A stretch of 50,192 nucleotides of DNA from Burkholderiales bacterium. GTDB lineage: Bacteria > Pseudomonadota > Gammaproteobacteria > Burkholderiales > Burkholderiaceae_C. This document shows, piece after piece, positions 20,481 through 28,184 of this stretch. The stretch spans positions 1-50,192 of the forward strand of contig JAGWTS010000004.1 in assembly GCA_028868875.1 (NCBI GenBank). The letters are read 5' to 3'. The notes beneath the pieces were generated by a model. It was not told the origin of the DNA. It made no database searches and worked only from the letters and a program-made list of their open reading frames with translations. The position numbers and the translations under genes were made by a program. Positions within the stretch are counted from its first letter, which is position 1, and every line of letters starts with the position of its first letter.

Positions 20481-20490
20481 CATTCGAACT
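20462..20490 (-). promoter_or_regulatory. Promoter for the MoxR-TamB run
   Basis: On the minus strand the -10 is TATACT (20467-20462) with AGTTCG at 20490-20485 exactly 17 bases upstream, the same -35-like hexamer as the opposing promoter. The leader would be about 27 bases. Confidence 0.5.
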
Positions 20491-20509
20491 TCCTGCCCAG
20501 ACCGTGACG

Positions 20510-21157
20510 ATGATCAAAGCTTTGACACTGCTTGTGGCCCTCGCCGGCCTGGCTCCGCTGGCCCAGGCGCAGGACGCCTCGGCCGGGCAGAAGAAGGCCG
20601 CCATGTGCATGGGCTGCCATGCCATCGTCGGCTACCAGACCAGCTTCCCGCAGGTCTACAAGGTTCCGAAGATCGCGGGCCAGAACGCCAAGTACCTCGC
20701 CGCCGCGCTTGCCGAGTACAAGAGCGGCAACCGCAAGTTTCCGACGATGCGCGCCGTCGCGGCTTCGCTCAGCGACAAGGACATGGCCGATCTCGCCGCG
20801 TTCTTCTCCACCTTGGGCGAATCCTCGGTGAAGGCCGTTTCCGAAACCACGCCGGCGGAGCCGCCGGCCGATGTTGCGGCACTGATTGCGCGCGGCGCCT
20901 GCACCAGTTGCCACGGCCCCGGCTTCAACAAGCCGATCGACGCCGGCTATCCCAAGCTCGCCGGCCAGTACGCCGACTATCTAAGCGCTGCGTTGGTGGC
21001 GTACCAGACCCAGGGCAACCCCCAGGTCGGGCGCGGCAACGCGATCATGGGCGCGCAGGTCAAGCAGTTCACGCACGCCGAGTTGCGCGCCATCGCGGAT
21101 TACGTGTCGAGCCTGCACGGCGACATCGCGACCGTTCCCGAATCGCGCTTTCGCTGA
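20510..21157 (+). CDS. Cytochrome c4 (di-haem)
   Basis: Cytochrome c4 is a periplasmic electron carrier delivering electrons to terminal oxidases. The 215-residue protein has a signal peptide ending AQA|QD and two haem sites, CMGCH (33-37) and CTSCH (131-135), each half with a YPKLAGQ-like segment and a candidate axial methionine (PTM at 78-80 and AIMGAQV in the second half). The start ATG at 20510 is preferred over an upstream in-frame GTG at 20504 because it puts the lysine and hydrophobic core first. The ribosome-binding site is weak. It is a single-gene unit under a strong -10. Confidence 0.92.
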   Translation: MIKALTLLVALAGLAPLAQAQDASAGQKKAAMCMGCHAIVGYQTSFPQVYKVPKIAGQNAKYLAAALAEYKSGNRKFPTMRAVAASLSDKDMADLAAFFSTLGESSVKAVSETTPAEPPADVAALIARGACTSCHGPGFNKPIDAGYPKLAGQYADYLSAALVAYQTQGNPQVGRGNAIMGAQVKQFTHAELRAIADYVSSLHGDIATVPESRFR

Positions 21158-21247
21158 GCGCCGCGCTCAAGTCGGCAGCGCCCGGGCCGAAATGACGGGG
21201 GCAGCGGAGCTTGTCGGCCGCGTGCCTGATTCCGTCCGCCTCGAGCG

Positions 21248-22495
21248 ATGCTCAAGAAAATCGAAGTTCGCCAACTCCGCCTGGGCATGTACCTTCATGC
21301 CTTCGAAGGGGCCTGGGTCGACCATCCGTTCTGGCGCTCGCGCTTCGTGATCGACGACGCGGCGACGCTGCGCAAGGCGCAGGACAGCGGCGTGCGCGAA
21401 TGCTGGATCGACGCCTCGCGCGGGCTCGACGTGGCCGCCGCCGATCCGGCCGGGTCCGCAGCGGGCCCCGCCGTCGCCTCGCCCGAGGCCGTGCCTGCCG
21501 CGCCGCCGCCGCCGAGCGCGCCCGCGCCGGCGCGCACGACGATGCGCGAGGAACTGCAGCAGGCCGCCGCCGTGTGCAAGGGCTCGCGCCAGGCGGTGAT
21601 GTCGATGTTCGCCGATGCCCGCCTCGGGCGCGCGCTCGACGCCGAGCAATGCCTGCCGCTGGTGGCGCAGATCTCGGACTCGGTCTTGCGCAACCCGGGC
21701 GCCCTCGTCAGCCTGGCGCGGCTCAAGACCCGGGACGACTACAGCTACATGCATTCGGTCGCCGTTTGCGCGTTGATGGTGGCGCTCGGGCGCCAGCTCG
21801 GGCTGTCGGCCGAGCAATGCCGGCTCGCGGGCCTGGCCGGGCTGCTGCACGACCTGGGCAAGGCCTTGATGCCGCCCGAGGTGCTGAACAAGCCCGGCAA
21901 GCTCACCGAGGCCGAGTTCACGATCATGCGCACCCACCCGGTGCGTGGCCATGAACTGCTGCTCGAAGGGCGCGGCGCGGACGAAGGCGCGCTCGACGTC
22001 TGTCTGCACCACCACGAGCGCATCGACGGCGGCGGCTATCCGCACGGCCTCTCGGGCGACCAGCTGGTGCCGCTCACGCGCATGTCGGCGGTCTGCGACG
22101 TGTACGACGCGATCACCTCGAACCGCCCCTACAAGGCGGGCTGGGATCCGGCGGAGTCGATCGCGCGCATGGTGTCGTGGAAGGGCCATTTCGACGAGCG
22201 CGTGCTCGCCGCCTTCGTCAAGAGCATCGGCATCTACCCGACGGGCTCGCTGGTGCGCATGGCCTCGGGCCGGATCGGCATCGTTGCCGAGCAGAACCCC
22301 GAGAAGCTCTCGGCGCCGGTGGTCAAGCTGTTCTACTCGACCAAGTCGGCGCTGCCGATCCCGCCGCTCACGCTGGACCTCGCCCAGGCCGACGCGAACG
22401 ACCAGATCGTCGGCCGGGAGTCGAACGACAAGTGGGGCTTCAAGCAGCTCGACGACCTCTGGCTCGACCCGGAAGTGCGGCGCGCCTCGCGCTGA
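21248..22495 (+). CDS. HD-GYP domain protein (probable cyclic-di-GMP phosphodiesterase)
   Basis: HD-GYP proteins hydrolyse cyclic di-GMP and so influence motility and biofilm. The 415-residue protein begins with a DUF3391 domain (KKIEVRQLRLGMYLHAFEG), followed by an alanine/proline linker (about 60-98) and the catalytic HD-GYP domain. The metal-binding pair H201-D202 lies in LLHDLGK, the double histidine in HHHERIDGGGYP (254-265), and SAVCDVYDAITSNRPYK is present as in active members. No sensor or receiver domain is attached. It stands alone, 90 bp after cytochrome c4. Confidence 0.92.
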   Translation: MLKKIEVRQLRLGMYLHAFEGAWVDHPFWRSRFVIDDAATLRKAQDSGVRECWIDASRGLDVAAADPAGSAAGPAVASPEAVPAAPPPPSAPAPARTTMREELQQAAAVCKGSRQAVMSMFADARLGRALDAEQCLPLVAQISDSVLRNPGALVSLARLKTRDDYSYMHSVAVCALMVALGRQLGLSAEQCRLAGLAGLLHDLGKALMPPEVLNKPGKLTEAEFTIMRTHPVRGHELLLEGRGADEGALDVCLHHHERIDGGGYPHGLSGDQLVPLTRMSAVCDVYDAITSNRPYKAGWDPAESIARMVSWKGHFDERVLAAFVKSIGIYPTGSLVRMASGRIGIVAEQNPEKLSAPVVKLFYSTKSALPIPPLTLDLAQADANDQIVGRESNDKWGFKQLDDLWLDPEVRRASR

Positions 22496-22699
22496 GCGCC
22501 GGCGCGGCACAACGGCCGCTCCGGCGGCAATCGCGACCCGGATCGAACTTAAGCTGCCGACGATGACCTGCGGCCTTGGCGTCTAGACCGTGACCGAGAC
22601 GGTGCAGCGCGTCGACCCCGCGGCGCCGGGTTTCCCGCAGTCCCCGCGGCGGGCGGCTTGCCTACACTGGCCTGCGTTGCGCAACCGGAGTGATGTCCC

Positions 22700-24280
22700 A
22701 TGAAGTCGCTTTTTCTCGGCCTGGCGCTGGTCGCCGCCTTCGTCGGGCCGGCCCCGGCCCAGACCCTGCGCTGGGCGAGCGCGGGCGATGCGCAGACCAT
22801 GGATCCCGACTCGCAGAACGTGCAGACGACGAACATGATGAACGGCCAGGTCTACGAGACCCTGGTCGAGTTCGACCGGAACCTGCAGATGATTCCGGCG
22901 CTGGCGCTGTCTTGGGAGCAGACCGGGCCGCTCGTCTGGCGCTTCAAGCTGCGCCCGGGGGTCAAGTTCCACGACGGCACGCCCTTCACCGCCGACGACG
23001 TCGTCTTCTCGATCGAGCGCGCCGCCGCGCCGACCTCGCAGATCAGCAACTATGCCGCCGCGGTCGGCAAGGCGCGCAAGGTGGACGACCTGACGGTCGA
23101 GTTCCAGCTCGCCGCGCCGGACCCGATCTTCCTGCCGCACATCTCGACCCTGTTCATCATGAGCAAGTCCTGGTGCGAGGCGCACAAGGCGACGAAGCCG
23201 CTGGACTTCAAGGCCGGCGAAGAGAGCTATGCCTCGTTCCACGCCAACGGCACCGGGCCCTACATGCTGGTGAGCCGCGCGCCCGGCATCAAGACCGTCT
23301 ACAAGCGCAACCCGGGCTGGTGGGGCAAGTTCGACGGCAACGTCCAGGAGATCGTCTACACCCCGATCGCCAACGACGCGACCCGGCTCGCCGCCCTGGT
23401 CTCGGGCGAGATCGACTTCGTGCTCGATCCCTCGCCGCGCGACCTGCCGCGGCTGCGCCACACCGCGGGCATCAAGATCATCGACGGCCCCGAGAACCGG
23501 ATCGTGTTCATCGGCATGGACCAGGGCCGCGACGAGCTGCTCTACAGCAGCGTCAAGGGCAAGAACCCGTTCAAGGACCAGCGCGTGCGCATGGCGCTGT
23601 ACCAGGCGGTGGACATCGAGGCGATCAAGAACAAGCTCATGAACGGCCAGAGCTACCCCACGGGCGGGCTCACGCCTTCGCCGCTGGGCGACTACAACGA
23701 CCCCGAGATCGAACGCCGCTTCCCGTTCGATCTCGCGGCGGCGCGCAAGCTCATGGCCGAGGCCGGCTACGGCGACGGCTTCGAGGTCCAGCTCGACTGC
23801 CCCAACAACCGCTACATCAACGACGAATCGATCTGCGTCGCGCTGGCCGGCATGTGGTCGCAGATCAAGGTCCGGGTCAAGGTCAACGCAATGCCGGTCG
23901 CGACCTATTTCCCGAAGCTCGAGAAATACGACTTCAGCATGTACATGCTGGGCTGGGGCGGTTCCATCACCGATGCCGAGACCATGCTCACGCCGGTGCT
24001 GCGCAACAATCTGGGCGAGAAGGGAATCGGCTTCTACAACTACGGCCACGCGCGCAACGACCGTGCCGACGCGCTCGCCGCCCAGTCCAGCGTCGAGAGC
24101 GATCCGAAGAAGCGCGAAGCGCTGGTCAAGGCTGCGCTCACCGAATTCAAGAACGCGGTCGACATCATCCCGCTGCACCGCCAGGTCATCCCCTGGGCGG
24201 CGCGCAGCAACGTCGAGGTTGCGCACCGGGCCGACAACTGGCTCGAGGTGCGCTGGATCACGATCAAGCCGGGCGGATGA
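22700..24280 (+). CDS. ABC transporter substrate-binding protein, dipeptide/oligopeptide (SBP family 5)
   Basis: This periplasmic binding protein is of the DppA/OppA type. The 526-residue protein has a signal peptide (MKSLFLGLALVAAFVGPAPA|Q) and the family motif set: YETLVEFDRNLQMIPALA, WRFKLRPGVKFHDGTPFTADD and FKDQRVRMALYQAVD. GGAGTGAT lies a few bases before the ATG. No permease or ATPase gene adjoins it, so it either feeds a transporter encoded elsewhere or works as a sensor. Its last 17 bases overlap the end of the convergent DUF1841 gene. Confidence 0.92.
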   Translation: MKSLFLGLALVAAFVGPAPAQTLRWASAGDAQTMDPDSQNVQTTNMMNGQVYETLVEFDRNLQMIPALALSWEQTGPLVWRFKLRPGVKFHDGTPFTADDVVFSIERAAAPTSQISNYAAAVGKARKVDDLTVEFQLAAPDPIFLPHISTLFIMSKSWCEAHKATKPLDFKAGEESYASFHANGTGPYMLVSRAPGIKTVYKRNPGWWGKFDGNVQEIVYTPIANDATRLAALVSGEIDFVLDPSPRDLPRLRHTAGIKIIDGPENRIVFIGMDQGRDELLYSSVKGKNPFKDQRVRMALYQAVDIEAIKNKLMNGQSYPTGGLTPSPLGDYNDPEIERRFPFDLAAARKLMAEAGYGDGFEVQLDCPNNRYINDESICVALAGMWSQIKVRVKVNAMPVATYFPKLEKYDFSMYMLGWGGSITDAETMLTPVLRNNLGEKGIGFYNYGHARNDRADALAAQSSVESDPKKREALVKAALTEFKNAVDIIPLHRQVIPWAARSNVEVAHRADNWLEVRWITIKPGG

Positions 24281-24728
24281 TTCCCTTGCCCGCGGCGCCG
24301 GCCGTGGCGCGCCGGCGCACCGCGTCGATGTAGGCGGCACCGTCGGGCGGCAGGCCGCTGCACTGCGACGCCCAGACCATCTCGCCCAGGCATTCCATCA
24401 CCTCGTGGTGGGCCTCGTGCAGCGAGCCGCGCCGCGCGGCGAGCAGGGCGACCGCCTGGCGGATGCCGATGGGCTGGTCGATGCTGCACTGCTCCTCGAT
24501 CGTGAGGTGCATCGACAGATGCAGGAAGGGGTTGGTGCGCCCCTCTTCCACGGTGTAGACCGCGGCCACCGCGGCCTCGACATCGGCGAGATCGGCATCG
24601 TATTCGGGGTGTTCGGCGATCCAGCGCGCCGCGATCGTCTCCATCGGGTCGAGCGGCAGGCGCTGGCGCTGCTTGGCGTGGGCGGCGCAGAAGAATCGGC
24701 GCACGTCGGTCTGCGAGGGCTGGAACAT
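24264..24728 (-). CDS. DUF1841 family protein
   Basis: A 154-residue betaproteobacterial protein of unknown function. It starts with the family pattern [13 protein letters not shown], has a conserved core [20 protein letters not shown] and a C-terminal [12 protein letters not shown]. Histidines and acidic residues are abundant ([13 protein letters not shown]), hinting at metal binding, but this is inference. No signal peptide or membrane segment is present. It is divergent from the RutE-like gene with 41 bp between starts and overlaps the convergent transport gene by 17 bp. Confidence 0.85.
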   Translation of the reverse strand: MFQPSQTDVRRFFCAAHAKQRQRLPLDPMETIAARWIAEHPEYDADLADVEAAVAAVYTVEEGRTNPFLHLSMHLTIEEQCSIDQPIGIRQAVALLAARRGSLHEAHHEVMECLGEMVWASQCSGLPPDGAAYIDAVRRRATAGAAGKGIIRPA

Positions 24729-24730
24729 CG

Positions 24731-24740
24731 GACAATTGTC
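24731..24740. promoter_or_regulatory. Palindrome between divergent genes
   Basis: GACAATTGTC is a perfect 10-base palindrome, AT-rich for its surroundings, lying three bases from the DUF1841 start and 30 bases before the RutE-like start. It may be a regulator half-site or may cover a promoter. No protein is implicated. Confidence 0.25.
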
Positions 24741-24769
24741 GGTCTTCCCAACCCTGCAAGCCCTCAGCG

Positions 24770-25345
24770 ATGCAAATCAGTACCGAACAACTCTTCAACG
24801 ACGCGCGGACCCAGAACGGCTACACCGATCAGCCGGTGTCCGACGCCACCTTGCGCGAGATCTACGAGCTCATGAAATGGGGCCCGACCTCGGCCAACTG
24901 CAGCCCGGCGCGCCTGCTCTTCGTGCGCAGCCCCGAGGCGCGTGCGCGCCTGGCCGCCTGCGTGAGTGCGGGCAACCAGCCCAAGGTGCTGGCCGCGCCG
25001 GTCACAGCCCTCATCGGCATGGACATGGAGTTCCACGAGAAGCTGCCCCGGCTCTTCCCGCATGCCGACGCGCGCGCCTGGTTCGTCGGCAACCAGCCCA
25101 TGATCGACGCCACCGCGTTCCGCAACTCGTCGCTGCAAGGCGCCTACTTCATCATCGCCGCGCGCGCCCTCGGCCTGGGCTGCGGTCCGATGAGCGGCTT
25201 CGACGCCGCCAAGGTCGACGCGGCCTTCTGGGCCGGCACCCCGGTCAAGACCAACTTCATCTGCAGCCTCGGCCACGGCGACCCGTCGAAGGTCTTCGCG
25301 CGCAGCCCGCGGCTGACGTTCGAAGAGGCTTGCCGCTTCGCGTGA
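24770..25345 (+). CDS. RutE/HadB-like nitroreductase family protein
   Basis: The 191-residue FMN-dependent reductase resembles malonic semialdehyde reductase RutE and the related HadB/NfnB-like nitroreductases. The N-terminal segment [25 protein letters not shown] is diagnostic (the RutE signature includes GPTSAN), with [21 protein letters not shown] and a final GHGDPS. It lacks the other pyrimidine-degradation genes next to it, so the natural substrate is uncertain; a general aldehyde or nitro-group reductase is possible. It is divergent from DUF1841. Confidence 0.85.
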   Translation: MQISTEQLFNDARTQNGYTDQPVSDATLREIYELMKWGPTSANCSPARLLFVRSPEARARLAACVSAGNQPKVLAAPVTALIGMDMEFHEKLPRLFPHADARAWFVGNQPMIDATAFRNSSLQGAYFIIAARALGLGCGPMSGFDAAKVDAAFWAGTPVKTNFICSLGHGDPSKVFARSPRLTFEEACRFA

Positions 25346-25372
25346 GCGTCGTCATCGCCGCTGCATGCGCCG

Positions 25373-25397
25373 GCGCCGGGCTGCCTCGGCCCGGCGC
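25373..25397 (+). terminator. GC-rich hairpin downstream of the RutE-like gene
   Basis: GCGCCGGGC and GCCCGGCGC form a perfect 9-bp stem with a 7-base loop, 28 bases past the stop. No T-run follows. It precedes the ArnT-like gene by 12 bases and may end or dampen read-through. Confidence 0.45.
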
Positions 25398-25408
25398 GGG
25401 CTGAGACC

Positions 25409-26881
25409 ATGGAAGCCGAACGCCGCCCGCCCTGGCGCGAACTCGCGCTGCTCGCCCTGTGGCTGTTCGCGACCCTCGCCTGGCGCCCGCTGCTGCTGCC
25501 CGACGAAGGGCGCTACGCCGGCGTCGCCTACGAGATGCTGCACGGCGACGCCCTGGTGCCGACGCTCGACGGCCTGCCCTTCTTCCACAAGCCGCCGCTG
25601 CTGTACTGGCTCGACATGGCGGCGATGCGCGTCTTCGGCGCGGGCGACTTCGCGGCGCGCTTCGGGCCGGCGCTGCTGGGTTGGATGCTGGGCGCGGCGC
25701 TGTTCCTGCACCTGCGCCGTTGCCACGGCGAGCGCGTGGCGCGCATCGGCCTGGCGGTGCTGGCGACGAGCCCGCTGTTCTTTCTCGGCGCGCAATACGT
25801 CAACCACGACATCGGCGTCGCCGCCTGCATCGGCGCCGCGCTGCTCGCCCTGGCGCGGGCGTTGGAAGATCCGGCCCGCACCGAGCGGCGCTGGCTCGTC
25901 GCCGGCTGGGCCTTGTGCGGCCTCGGGGTGCTGGCCAAGGGCCTGATCGGGATCGTGCTGCCGGCCCTGGTGATCGGCCCCTGGCTGCTCGCGCAGGGGC
26001 GCTGGCGCCAGATGTTGGGGCTGCTGCACCCGCTCGGCATCGCGGCTTTCGCGCTCGTCGCCCTGCCCTGGATGGTGCTGATGCAGTCACGCTACCCGGG
26101 CTTCTACGACTACTTCATCGTCGAGCAGCATTTCCGTCGCTTCGCCGACGCCGACTTCAACAACCACCAGCCGCTGTGGTTCTTCTGGGTCGTGCTGCCG
26201 CTGTTCATGCTGCCCTGGACGCTCTGGCTCGTGCCGGCGCTGCGCGAGCGGGTCGGGCTGTACCTGTGGTGGATCGTCGCCATCACCGGCTTCTTCTCGC
26301 TGCCGTCTTCCAAGCTCGTCGGCTACGTCCTGCCCGCGGCCGCGCCGCTGGCGGCCCTGCTCGCGCTCGCGCTGGCGCGGCGCGGCGCGCCGGTGAAGGC
26401 GGTGGCGGCGGGCTCGGGGCTGTTCTGCCTCGCCCTCGTCCTCGCGCTGGCGTGGAAGTCGCCCCCCTGGAAGCCCCCGCCTTCGGACCGCGACGTCGGC
26501 ACGGCGCTGGCCGCGCACTGGCGCCCCGGCGACCGCCTCGTCTTCGCGGACGATGCCTTCTACGACCTGCGCTTCACGGCCCACATCACGGCGCCGGTGA
26601 TCGTGCTCTCAGACTGGGACGACCCCGATCTTCCGAAGCACGACAACTGGAAGAAGGAGTTGTTCGACGCCGGCCGCTTCGCGCCCGACGGCGGCCGCAG
26701 CGTGCTCTGGAACTGGAGCCGCCTGCCCGAACTGGCCTGCGGCGGCCGCACCTGGATCGCGGCGCGGCCGGCGGCGCTGGCCCGGCTCGCGGCCCTGCCG
26801 GGGCTCGAGACGGTGTTCGAGGGACGCAGCGCGCGCCTGCTGCTGGAAGACGGCCGCTGCCCGAAGCCGGCCGCGAAATGA
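25409..26881 (+). CDS. ArnT-like lipid A glycosyltransferase (GT83/PMT family)
   Basis: Inner-membrane transferase that moves a sugar from an undecaprenyl-phosphate donor to lipid A on the periplasmic side. The 490-residue protein has about ten membrane segments and the acidic loop motif LLPDEGRYAGVAYEML, then FFHKPPLLYWL and FYDYFIVEQHFRRF, as in ArnT and its Bordetella/Francisella relatives. It is shorter than E. coli ArnT (about 550), mainly in the C-terminal periplasmic domain. The next gene, a GtrA-like flippase, overlaps by ATGA. The convergent deacetylase and glycosyltransferase genes complete the likely pathway; which sugar is attached is inferred, not seen. Confidence 0.87.
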   Translation: MEAERRPPWRELALLALWLFATLAWRPLLLPDEGRYAGVAYEMLHGDALVPTLDGLPFFHKPPLLYWLDMAAMRVFGAGDFAARFGPALLGWMLGAALFLHLRRCHGERVARIGLAVLATSPLFFLGAQYVNHDIGVAACIGAALLALARALEDPARTERRWLVAGWALCGLGVLAKGLIGIVLPALVIGPWLLAQGRWRQMLGLLHPLGIAAFALVALPWMVLMQSRYPGFYDYFIVEQHFRRFADADFNNHQPLWFFWVVLPLFMLPWTLWLVPALRERVGLYLWWIVAITGFFSLPSSKLVGYVLPAAAPLAALLALALARRGAPVKAVAAGSGLFCLALVLALAWKSPPWKPPPSDRDVGTALAAHWRPGDRLVFADDAFYDLRFTAHITAPVIVLSDWDDPDLPKHDNWKKELFDAGRFAPDGGRSVLWNWSRLPELACGGRTWIAARPAALARLAALPGLETVFEGRSARLLLEDGRCPKPAAK

Positions 26882-27246
26882 ACCGGCGCCTGCTGCGCTA
26901 CCTCGCCGTGGGCGGCCTCGCCACCGCGGCGCACTGGGCCTTGCTCGCCCTGCTCGTCGAGACCGGCACCGCGCCGCCCTGGCTCGGCACCGGCGCGGGG
27001 GCGCTGCTCGGCGCGCAGGTGGCCTTCTTCGGCAATCGGCGCTTCACCTTCGACCACGCCGGAGCGCTGGCACCGGCCTGGTGGCGCTTCATGGCCACCG
27101 CCGTGGCGGGCGGGCTGCTCAACATGGCGATCGTCGGCGCCGGCGTGGCGCTCGGGCTTTACTACCTGCTGGCGCAGGCCCTGGCCACGTCAAGCGTGGT
27201 GCTCGCGACCTTCGCCGTCAACCGCCACTGGACTTTCGCGAAGTAG
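26878..27246 (+). CDS. GtrA-family membrane protein (probable lipid-linked sugar flippase)
   Basis: The 122-residue protein has four membrane helices with the GtrA signature: LRYLAVGGLATAAHWALL at the start, FFGNRRFTFDHAG after helix two, and the final NRHWTFAK. GtrA proteins are thought to flip polyprenyl-phosphate sugars across the inner membrane. It overlaps the ArnT-like gene by four bases (ATGA), so the two are co-translated. Its last 57 bases also lie inside the convergent deacetylase gene; both ends look well conserved, so the overlap seems genuine. Confidence 0.88.
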   Translation: MNRRLLRYLAVGGLATAAHWALLALLVETGTAPPWLGTGAGALLGAQVAFFGNRRFTFDHAGALAPAWWRFMATAVAGGLLNMAIVGAGVALGLYYLLAQALATSSVVLATFAVNRHWTFAK

Positions 27247-28020
27247 GCCGGCACCGGCTTCGCGCAGGTCGGCCTCGAACTCGGCGCTCGCCAGGTAGGC
27301 CCGTTCGCGCACGCGCGCGGTGGCGATGGCGTCGCCCGCGCCGGCTTCTCCGGGATGGCAGAAGACGAGGGCGCCGCGCGCCGGCATGGACGCGAGCCAG
27401 CCGCGCATCAGGCCGCGATAGTCGGTCTCGGCGAAGTCGTAGACGCCGAGCAGGCAGCGGTTCTGGGCCCGCCCCAGGGCGACGAGGCGGCGCCCGAGGC
27501 CGCGTCCGCCGGTGTTCTCGATGAGGCGGCGCTTGACCGCAAAGCCGGGGCCGAGCACGGCGCCGGTGTGGCGCACCAGCACCGCGGGCCGATGCTCGAG
27601 GCATTCGAGCAGAAGCTGCCGGATCTGCGGCAGGTGGTGCACATGCTGGTGGCCGTCGACATGGGCCGGGCCGCGGCCGAAACCCTGCTCGAAGGCGCTG
27701 AACTGCGCCCGCATCTCGGCGCGCAAGGCGTCCAGCGGCAGGCGCCGCGCGTGGGCCAGCGTGATGAGGCGCGGCAGCGGCGGCAGCTCGGGCCAGAGCC
27801 GGGCGAGCTCGGGCGCGAGCGGCCGGCCTTCGGTCAGGTTCAGGTGCAGGCCCAGGCGCACCCCGGCCGGCGCCGCGCCGGCATGGGCGCCGGCGTTAAC
27901 GATGCACGAGACATCGCTGAGCCGCGCCCGGGCGGCGAGCTCGGCGATGGCGCGGTCGATCGCCGGCGCGAGGCCGTAGTCGTCGGCGCACAGCGCGAAG
28001 GTCTTGGTCCTGTCGGTCAT
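27190..28020 (-). CDS. YdjC/ChbG-HpnK family carbohydrate deacetylase
   Basis: The 276-residue protein begins with FALCADDYGLAPAIDRAI, the metal-site and catalytic aspartate pattern of this family, and has the HVDGHQHVHHLP histidine cluster and a late CHPGEAG segment. Members remove acetyl groups from N-acetyl sugars, including lipid-linked ones, as NaxD does in Francisella. In this setting it plausibly deacetylates the lipid-linked N-acetylhexosamine before transfer, the job ArnD does for a formyl group. It is convergent with GtrA and on the same strand as the glycosyltransferase, 164 bp away. Confidence 0.85.
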   Translation of the reverse strand: MTDRTKTFALCADDYGLAPAIDRAIAELAARARLSDVSCIVNAGAHAGAAPAGVRLGLHLNLTEGRPLAPELARLWPELPPLPRLITLAHARRLPLDALRAEMRAQFSAFEQGFGRGPAHVDGHQHVHHLPQIRQLLLECLEHRPAVLVRHTGAVLGPGFAVKRRLIENTGGRGLGRRLVALGRAQNRCLLGVYDFAETDYRGLMRGWLASMPARGALVFCHPGEAGAGDAIATARVRERAYLASAEFEADLREAGAGLLRESPVAVDGEGREHHA

Positions 28021-28045
28021 GCGCTTCGAATCGGGTGGCTGGGAA

Positions 28046-28124
28046 GCGGGTCGGGCCGACGATGCTAACCGCGGCCGATGGCCTGCATCCCGATCGGCAG
28101 ACCGCGCGCGAGCGGGTCGGGCCG
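28046..28124. repeat. Direct repeat upstream of the deacetylase gene
   Basis: The 13-base GCGGGTCGGGCCG occurs at 28046-28058 and again at 28112-28124. It lies between the deacetylase start and the end of the glycosyltransferase. It could be a regulator-binding pair or simple GC repetition. Confidence 0.3.
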
Positions 28125-28184
28125 GCGGTATTCGTCGGGCTTCATGTTAGCGGTCGACGCCGCGCCCGCGCCGGGTGCCCAAGC

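Larger units (their letters stand above)
20450..20492. promoter_or_regulatory. Symmetrical inverted repeat around overlapping divergent promoters
   Basis: GAAGTTCG (20450-20457) and CGAACTTC (20485-20492) are exact reverse complements separated by 27 bases. Each arm lies at the -35 position of one of two divergent promoters whose -10 elements sit inside the loop. RNA polymerase could not occupy both at once, and a dimeric regulator could bind the arms. Confidence 0.55.

Noticed and set aside
25373-25397. True Rho-independent terminator
   Set aside because: The stem is perfect but no T-run follows; kept only as a hairpin with modest confidence. The same holds for the other hairpins in the window.
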